From positions 1-25,172 of IMG/VR virus record IMGVR_UViG_3300050139_000103: a stretch of 25,172 nt of DNA; one strand, 5' to 3'. How positions within the stretch are numbered: position 1 is the first letter of the stretch; the number at the start of each line of letters is the position of its first letter. Made by a program: the position numbers and the translations under genes. Source of the stretch: a virus. Below are positions 21,421-25,172 of this stretch, one piece after another. The notes below the pieces were generated by a model that was given only the letters and a program-made list of their open reading frames with translations, was not told the DNA's origin and did no database searches.

Positions 21421-21449
21421 TTGACAAAAACGTAGTACAAAATTAAACT
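21421..21449 (+). promoter_or_regulatory. Sigma70 promoter with GTAGTAC in the spacer
   Basis: TTGACA (21421-21426), a 17-base spacer and TAAACT (21444-21449). GTAGTAC lies in the spacer and GTACCTAC follows the -10, a near inverted copy. AGGAG and the ATG at 21494 follow. Confidence 0.6.
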
Positions 21450-21493
21450 GTACCTACTGTAACAAATACCTTAAACAACTTAGGAGAATAAAA

Positions 21494-21712
21494 ATGAATA
21501 CCTACGCAAAAACCACCGATGGTAAAATTCACATTGTAGTATCAGATGACAAAACCAATGAAACTATGATGTTGCTTGATTACCACATGAGAAATTCTAT
21601 TTTTGGAAAACGTAAAGATACAGAAATACTTTCTGTAAAGTATTTATATTCAGATATCTTGATAATTGATACGAATTTGTCAATTGTTAAAAACTTTAAG
21701 ATTGGAGAATAA
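21494..21712 (+). CDS. Hypothetical small phage protein
   Basis: This 72-residue product has an alternating hydrophobic pattern (KIHIVVSD, MMLLDYH, YLYSDILIIDT) that suggests a small beta fold. I do not recognise it. Good AGGAG site; next gene starts 3 bases after the stop. Confidence 0.6.
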   Translation: MNTYAKTTDGKIHIVVSDDKTNETMMLLDYHMRNSIFGKRKDTEILSVKYLYSDILIIDTNLSIVKNFKIGE

Positions 21713-21714
21713 AA

Positions 21715-21831
21715 ATGTTTTCACTAGAAGCAACGATTGTACTACGTCAACAAGGCTATACACATTTCAAGACGACATGTGACGGCACAAACTATTATCG
21801 TACTTGGGCTTTAGGACGGAGAAAGTTATGA
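21715..21831 (+). CDS. Very small phage protein
   Basis: The 38-residue product (MFSLEATIVLRQQGYTHFKT...) has a basic end. TTGGAG precedes it and its TGA overlaps the methyltransferase ATG. The tight spacing suggests a real gene, but no family is recognised. Confidence 0.5.
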   Translation: MFSLEATIVLRQQGYTHFKTTCDGTNYYRTWALGRRKL

Positions 21832-22823
21832 TTGATTTATTTCAAGTTACTACGTTAAACAAAGATTTGAAAATTCAACAGTTATTTGATTATTGGCGTA
21901 AAGTTGGCTTTCCTAATTACTCGTCGTTAAGTTATGATAAATATCATGAATTGCAAAAGTTAATCAAGTTTGATGAATCTTCAATCGTACAAGGTGGCGA
22001 CTTACAGCAAACTATGCACGGATGCGGGTTATTATGGACATACTTCCCACATTGGGTTGAAGTATTATGCGGTGATGCTAAAACATCGTTGTTAGACAAT
22101 TGGAATGACGATACTAAGTTAATATCGTTAATCCGCAAGACTTACGATTGGCAGTTAAAACATGGTAATGGTGTGTTCACTGTGAATAGATTGCGTCAGA
22201 ATTCAAAAGTGTATCTTAACAAACAATCTGTGAGTAATTTCAGACCGTCTGTTGCAAAGTATATTTACAATACTTATGGCAATCAAGGCTCTGTTTGGGA
22301 TATGTCTGGTGGTTGGGGTGGAAGATTGTTTGGTTTTTTAGCATCTGATTGCAAAGCATACATTACAACAGAACCTTCTGTTAAAACGTATAACGGATTG
22401 CTTACGATAGCTGATGACTATAACCACATTGATAAAAAAGTAACTATTGTGCAATCTGGAAGTGAAGATTATTTACCAGAAAAAGAATCGTTAGATTTAT
22501 GTTTCACATCGCCACCTTATTTTGACACTGAAAAGTACAGCGATGAAGAAACACAATCGTATTTGAAATTTCCATCGCAAGCGTCGTGGCTAGAAGGCTA
22601 CTTGCGAAAAACAATTGAAAATTGCTGTTACGGATTGAATCAAAACGGACATTTAATTATCAACATCGCTAATACTAAGTCGTGTGATATATTGGAATCT
22701 AGCACGGTTGAAATTGTGCAATCGTTAGGTTTTGAATTGATTGATATCAAGCAGTTGATACTGTCGTCAATTGCAGGTAAAGGTGTTAAGCGTGAGCCTA
22801 TTTTTATTTTTAAGAAACTATAA
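21828..22823 (+). CDS. TSPPY-type DNA methyltransferase (probably N4-cytosine)
   Basis: The 331-residue enzyme has catalytic motif IV TSPPYFDTEKY (227-237), typical of N4-cytosine methyltransferases, and a SAM-binding motif WDMSGGWGGRLFG (157-169) ahead of it, an alpha/gamma-like order. The 140-residue N-terminal part is unique and may set specificity. An upstream TTG at 21804 could extend the frame by 8 residues, but ATG at 21828 is preferred: GGAG (21817-21820) is at the right distance and the stop of the previous gene overlaps it. The gene is followed 12 bases later by a regulator. It may also act in DNA hypermodification; the methyl target is inferred from the motif. Confidence 0.85.
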   Translation: MIDLFQVTTLNKDLKIQQLFDYWRKVGFPNYSSLSYDKYHELQKLIKFDESSIVQGGDLQQTMHGCGLLWTYFPHWVEVLCGDAKTSLLDNWNDDTKLISLIRKTYDWQLKHGNGVFTVNRLRQNSKVYLNKQSVSNFRPSVAKYIYNTYGNQGSVWDMSGGWGGRLFGFLASDCKAYITTEPSVKTYNGLLTIADDYNHIDKKVTIVQSGSEDYLPEKESLDLCFTSPPYFDTEKYSDEETQSYLKFPSQASWLEGYLRKTIENCCYGLNQNGHLIINIANTKSCDILESSTVEIVQSLGFELIDIKQLILSSIAGKGVKREPIFIFKKL

Positions 22824-22835
22824 AAGGAAACAACC

Positions 22836-23120
22836 ATGCACATTAGTAAGACATTAAAACTTTTCCGTACTCAAAAAGGTATGTCAAAAACAGAATTAGC
22901 TGAAAAAGCCAATTTATCTATTTCTTATTTGTCTTTATTAGAACAAGGCATAATAGATCCCAATTTATCCACTATTGATAAACTTTGCGTAGCTCTTAGC
23001 ATTCCTGCGAGTATTTTTATGTTTCTGGCTTCTGATGCGAATGAACTGGACGGCATCAGCAAGGAATTAGCTGAAAAAATATCACTCACTACGTTACAAC
23101 TCATGTCGAGTAAAAATTAA
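22836..23120 (+). CDS. Xre/Cro-family helix-turn-helix regulator
   Basis: The 94-residue protein has the HTH_3 fold in residues 5-60: SKTELAEKANLSISYLSLLE (17-36) with the turn at KAN-LSIS, then DPNLSTIDKLCVALSIPASI. The last 35 residues may dimerise. It may repress nearby promoters such as that at 23124, 4 bases after its stop. AAAGGA precedes the ATG, and it follows the methyltransferase, as controller genes often do in restriction-modification sets, although here a phage regulator role is equally likely. Confidence 0.85.
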   Translation: MHISKTLKLFRTQKGMSKTELAEKANLSISYLSLLEQGIIDPNLSTIDKLCVALSIPASIFMFLASDANELDGISKELAEKISLTTLQLMSSKN

Positions 23121-23123
23121 CCA

Positions 23124-23152
23124 TTGACAATTAAATTAGTCTATGATAAGTT
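23124..23152 (+). promoter_or_regulatory. Sigma70-like promoter
   Basis: TTGACA (23124-23129), a 17-base spacer and TAAGTT (23147-23152), 28 bases before the ATG at 23180. Confidence 0.6.
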
Positions 23153-23179
23153 ATCTATTTTAACTAACAGAAGCCTATC

Positions 23180-23302
23180 ATGGACGAAAAACTCATTCGC
23201 AGAGATTCCCCAGAAGATTTCCCAGAGATTGATGAATACGATGATATTTACGATGAATTAGCGCTACTGGATATATTTGATGATGAAGACGCGCCTTTTT
23301 AG
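23180..23302 (+). CDS. Very acidic 40-residue protein
   Basis: Seventeen of 40 residues are D or E (for instance FPEIDEYDDIYDE, IFDDEDAPF), giving a strongly negative product. It has its own promoter. The ribosome site is weak (AGAAG). Small acidic phage proteins sometimes mimic DNA or bind basic host proteins, but no family is recognised. A hairpin overlaps its stop. Confidence 0.5.
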   Translation: MDEKLIRRDSPEDFPEIDEYDDIYDELALLDIFDDEDAPF

Positions 23303-23320
23303 CAAGTTTATGTGGCGCGT
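23289..23320 (+). terminator. Hairpin at the end of the acidic gene
   Basis: ACGCGCC (23289-23295) pairs with GGCGCGT (23314-23320) around an 18-base loop. The 5' arm is in the coding region. The T-run after it is short. Confidence 0.4.
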
Positions 23321-23353
23321 TATTAGCATTATTTTTTAGCAACTAGGATTTAT

Positions 23354-23446
23354 ATGATTGAATGTTTATTAACCGCCGCAGGGCTATCAACTGCGGTATT
23401 AGGATGGTTGTATTTTATTTTGAGGAGTATTATATGCGTAGATTAA
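23354..23446 (+). CDS. Tiny single-pass membrane protein
   Basis: The 30-residue frame (MIECLLTAAGLSTAVLGWLY, then FILRSII) is one hydrophobic helix with a basic end. TAGGAT lies 7 bases upstream, and the gene overlaps the start of the next by 13 bases. It could be a real micropeptide. Confidence 0.4.
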   Translation: MIECLLTAAGLSTAVLGWLYFILRSIICVD

Positions 23447-23571
23447 CAAGAATTGGCATCAAAGTATTGCCAAGTGTAGCAGAAGTAGCTTACTTTTTGT
23501 GGCTAAATGGTAGTGATGATACTCTGAAAAATTGGTATGACGCTAAGAAAATAGTTAAAAATAAAGGTTGA
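23434..23571 (+). CDS. DUF2934-like small protein
   Basis: The 45-residue product reads RIGIKVLPSVAEVAYFLWL, then GSDDTLKNWYDAKKI, the pattern of DUF2934 proteins ('AY.LWe..G...d....W..Ae'). Its function is unknown. ATG at 23434 is chosen since GAGGAG lies 7 bases upstream; a longer frame from 23362 has no ribosome site. Its stop overlaps the next -35. Confidence 0.5.
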   Translation: MRRLTRIGIKVLPSVAEVAYFLWLNGSDDTLKNWYDAKKIVKNKG

Positions 23572-23597
23572 CAAAACGCACTACAAAAGTTTAAGCT
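23568..23597 (+). promoter_or_regulatory. Promoter of the RecA-fold ATPase gene
   Basis: TTGACA (23568-23573) and TTAAGC or TAAGCT (23591-23597) with a 17-18-base spacer that holds GCACTAC, a variant of the shared heptamer. TTGGAG and the ATG at 23638 follow. Confidence 0.55.
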
Positions 23598-23637
23598 ATA
23601 CCTGCTTTAAAAATTAAACAAAACTTGGAGAATGAAA

Positions 23638-24624
23638 ATGTCATTATTAGCACAAATCACAACAACACCTATAGAAAACGGCATCAAAGCAGTAATCTAT
23701 GGCGCGACAGGTATGGGTAAAACAACCTTAGCGTGTTCAGCCCCTAAGCCATTATTGATTCCAACCGAAGGTGGGTTTACAAATGTCGATAAAACGAAAG
23801 TGGCGGTGTTACCAGAAGTTATCAGAGACTTCGATTCTTTGGTTAATGTGATTAAGGAGTTAGTCACTTGTTACTCAAAAGAAAAAAATATCATCGTGTT
23901 ACCTGATGGTAGAGAGATTAAATCTATTGTCTTAGATAGCATTACTGCAACTGAAAGACTTATTCACGACAAGATTATTCGTAGCGATAAAAACTGGGCT
24001 GCTGGAAATCCCACGAATGTCACAATGGAATCTGCTGGTAACGGCTACTCAAGTGCGTATAACGCAGCATCGGAAAAGATGTCTGAATTATTGCGCCGAT
24101 TAGAGTTCTTCTCTAACAGAGGAATCAATGTGATTATCATTGCACATTCTATCAGTTACCTTGAGAAAGATATTGCTATGGGTGAAGAATTTACTTATAC
24201 GGATTGTTCTCTGTACTCACCTAGAAACGGTAAGTTTGCAGGCGCAAGAGATTTATTACGTCAATTTGTTGATTTAACTGGCTATATGCACAGTCCGTTT
24301 AACACGTTTAAAGTTGGCGATAGCAAAAACGCAATCCGCGTAGGTAATGTGACTGATGGTGTTAAGTATATGATGGGTATCAACAAAAACCCACGATATG
24401 AGGCTAAGAATAGATATGACTTGGAGAATATAGAGCCTATTGTGATTCCAAAGTCTGTTGGGTGGAATGCGTTAGCGGTGCAGATTAAGCGTTATTCAGG
24501 TAAGGATTTTATCAATAGTGATTATCCGTTGGGTGATAAAGCAATTGCTGCTGAAATTCACGAGACAATTATCGCTGATGAAGATGTTATTCCAGTAGAC
24601 GCAACACCTGAATTTACAGATTGA
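23638..24624 (+). CDS. Phage RecA-fold ATPase (AAA_24 / Sak4-like)
   Basis: This 328-residue protein has the P-loop IYGATGMGKTTL (20-31), LLIPTEGG (39-46) and a Walker B strand SIVLDSIT (96-103), then NVIIIAHS near residue 165. This is the pattern of phage nucleotide-binding proteins (AAA_24), some of which act as Sak4 single-strand annealing or recombination proteins. The start at 23638 is preferred because TTGGAG lies 7 bases before it; the ATG at 23632 is too close. It lies ahead of the Gp157-like gene, as is common in siphophage recombination modules. A terminator follows. Confidence 0.8.
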   Translation: MSLLAQITTTPIENGIKAVIYGATGMGKTTLACSAPKPLLIPTEGGFTNVDKTKVAVLPEVIRDFDSLVNVIKELVTCYSKEKNIIVLPDGREIKSIVLDSITATERLIHDKIIRSDKNWAAGNPTNVTMESAGNGYSSAYNAASEKMSELLRRLEFFSNRGINVIIIAHSISYLEKDIAMGEEFTYTDCSLYSPRNGKFAGARDLLRQFVDLTGYMHSPFNTFKVGDSKNAIRVGNVTDGVKYMMGINKNPRYEAKNRYDLENIEPIVIPKSVGWNALAVQIKRYSGKDFINSDYPLGDKAIAAEIHETIIADEDVIPVDATPEFTD

Positions 24625-24634
24625 TGAACTTTTT

Positions 24635-24660
24635 AGCTGGGAGTAATTTCCCAGCTTTTT
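24635..24660 (+). terminator. Rho-independent terminator
   Basis: AGCTGGG (24635-24641) and CCCAGCT (24650-24656) are perfect arms around an 8-base loop, followed by TTTT, 10 bases after the ATPase stop. Confidence 0.8.
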
Positions 24661-24680
24661 AAAACTTTTGGAGAAATAAA

Positions 24681-24710
24681 ATGAAATACCTACTACTAGC
24701 GGTATTTTAA
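24681..24710 (+). pseudogene. 9-codon ORF with strong ribosome site
   Basis: TTTTGGAG lies 7 bases before this ATG, yet it codes only MKYLLLAVF, the start of a membrane or signal segment, then stops. One base later the next gene starts. It is either a leader peptide or the stub of a deleted gene. Confidence 0.35.
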
Positions 24711-24711
24711 A

Positions 24712-24879
24712 ATGACAAAACAAGAACTAATCGAAACATTACAGGCGTTAGGTTGTTCCGACGATACACCTATCGAATTATGGAATTCTAATTATCATAC
24801 AGATACATTCACCAGCTTAAATGATATTGAATTAGCTGATTATTCAGATGGCACACAAGCAATCCAACTATCTTATTAA
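24712..24879 (+). CDS. Small acidic hypothetical protein
   Basis: The 55-residue product (MTKQELIETLQALGCSDDTP...) is acidic with a short N-terminal helix. No family is recognised. It depends on translation coupling from the 9-codon frame, since its own ribosome site is poor. Confidence 0.5.
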   Translation: MTKQELIETLQALGCSDDTPIELWNSNYHTDTFTSLNDIELADYSDGTQAIQLSY

Positions 24880-24888
24880 GGAACTATC

Positions 24889-25172
24889 ATGTCCCGCCCA
24901 CTATACGAAATATCACAAGAATACCGTCTTGCATTTGATAACATAACTAATTTGCTAAAAGATGTTGATATTGACGATAAAGCTGATATTATTAGCAACA
25001 GTCTAATCACAATTGAATATGAATTCGACAACAAGGCATTAAACGTAGGACGATACATTGCTAATTTAGAGCATGAGCTTCAGGGAGTTAAAGAAGCTAC
25101 CAAACGGTTGCAATTACGCGCTAAAACAACCGAGAATAAGATTGACAGATTGCGCGAGTATCTTTTAACTGA
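24889..25172 (+). CDS. Siphovirus Gp157-like protein (5' part)
   Basis: The frame starts MSRPLYEISQEYRLAFDN and continues EYEFDNKALNVGRYIANLEHE, KEATKRLQLRAKTTENK, RLREYLL, which is the Gp157 pattern, a mostly coiled-coil protein of siphophages often found beside recombination genes. The window ends after 94 codons. The family usually has about 160-190 residues. AAGGA lies 6 bases before the ATG. Confidence 0.8.
   Translation, partial: MSRPLYEISQEYRLAFDNITNLLKDVDIDDKADIISNSLITIEYEFDNKALNVGRYIANLEHELQGVKEATKRLQLRAKTTENKIDRLREYLLT

Noticed and set aside
1-25172. CRISPR array
   Set aside because: No regular repeat-spacer pattern. The short repeats at 9102-9233 are 6-9 bases at 9-11-base steps, and those at 5188-5350 are hairpins.
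1-25172. tRNA or rRNA genes and an integrase with attachment sites
   Set aside because: No cloverleaf-like segments or rRNA sequence were noticed and no integrase motif was found. The prophage state therefore stays unproven.

Overview
The window is AT-rich and reads almost entirely on the + strand. Genes are short, tightly packed and often overlap as ATGA. The recognisable core is that of a temperate tailed phage of Proteobacteria, or a prophage: a PrimPol-helicase replication protein, a terminase-small-subunit-like protein, RdgC, a UvrD-like helicase, an AntA antirepressor, a phage RecA-fold ATPase, a Gp157-like protein and five DNA methyltransferases. Promoters are sigma70-like with 17-18 bp spacers. 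The host cannot be named from the sequence. C4-type antisense RNA upstream of antA points to a beta- or gammaproteobacterial phage.

Layout. 1-3380: replication protein and terminase-small-like gene. 3389-4310: a C4-like RNA, then decayed HNH-endonuclease and GNAT genes. 4457-5148: small phage genes. About 5150-10885: an island of different style, with three GC-rich tandem hairpins, a large N6-adenine methyltransferase, a RepA-like ATPase followed by iteron-like repeats, a small lipoprotein, an EcoRI-family adenine methyltransferase and a truncated DUF262 gene. The island ends in a NUMOD3 endonuclease fragment. 11100-13405: small phage genes, one split by an IS200/IS605-like remnant. 13494-15624: a beta-class methyltransferase, NUMOD3 debris, rdgC and a methyltransferase tail. 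15621-17209: a small gene and the UvrD-like helicase. 17206-20168: two C4-like RNA modules in tandem, one before a GIY-YIG/NUMOD3 endonuclease and one before antA, then a MUG113-like gene and a broken second antA. 20165-22823: methyltransferases and small genes. 22836-25172: an Xre regulator, tiny genes, the ATPase and the start of the Gp157-like gene.

The strongest observation is three copies of one RNA architecture. Each has a sigma70 promoter, then two sequence blocks (a', b') that are repeated in complementary form (a, b) just before a start codon. All three modules span 119 nt from a' to the end of b. The stem sequences differ between copies but the complementarity is kept. This matches C4 antisense RNA of P1-like phages, which represses antirepressor translation. 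Here one copy precedes antA, as expected, while two precede homing-type endonucleases. In the GIY-YIG copy the b' block covers the endonuclease Shine-Dalgarno.

The region is also a mosaic with many broken genes. Methyltransferase 3' ends and NUMOD3 repeats recur at the joins, which suggests recombination there. Several phage genes carry in-frame stops or frameshifts, so this could be a decaying prophage or a sequence with assembly errors.
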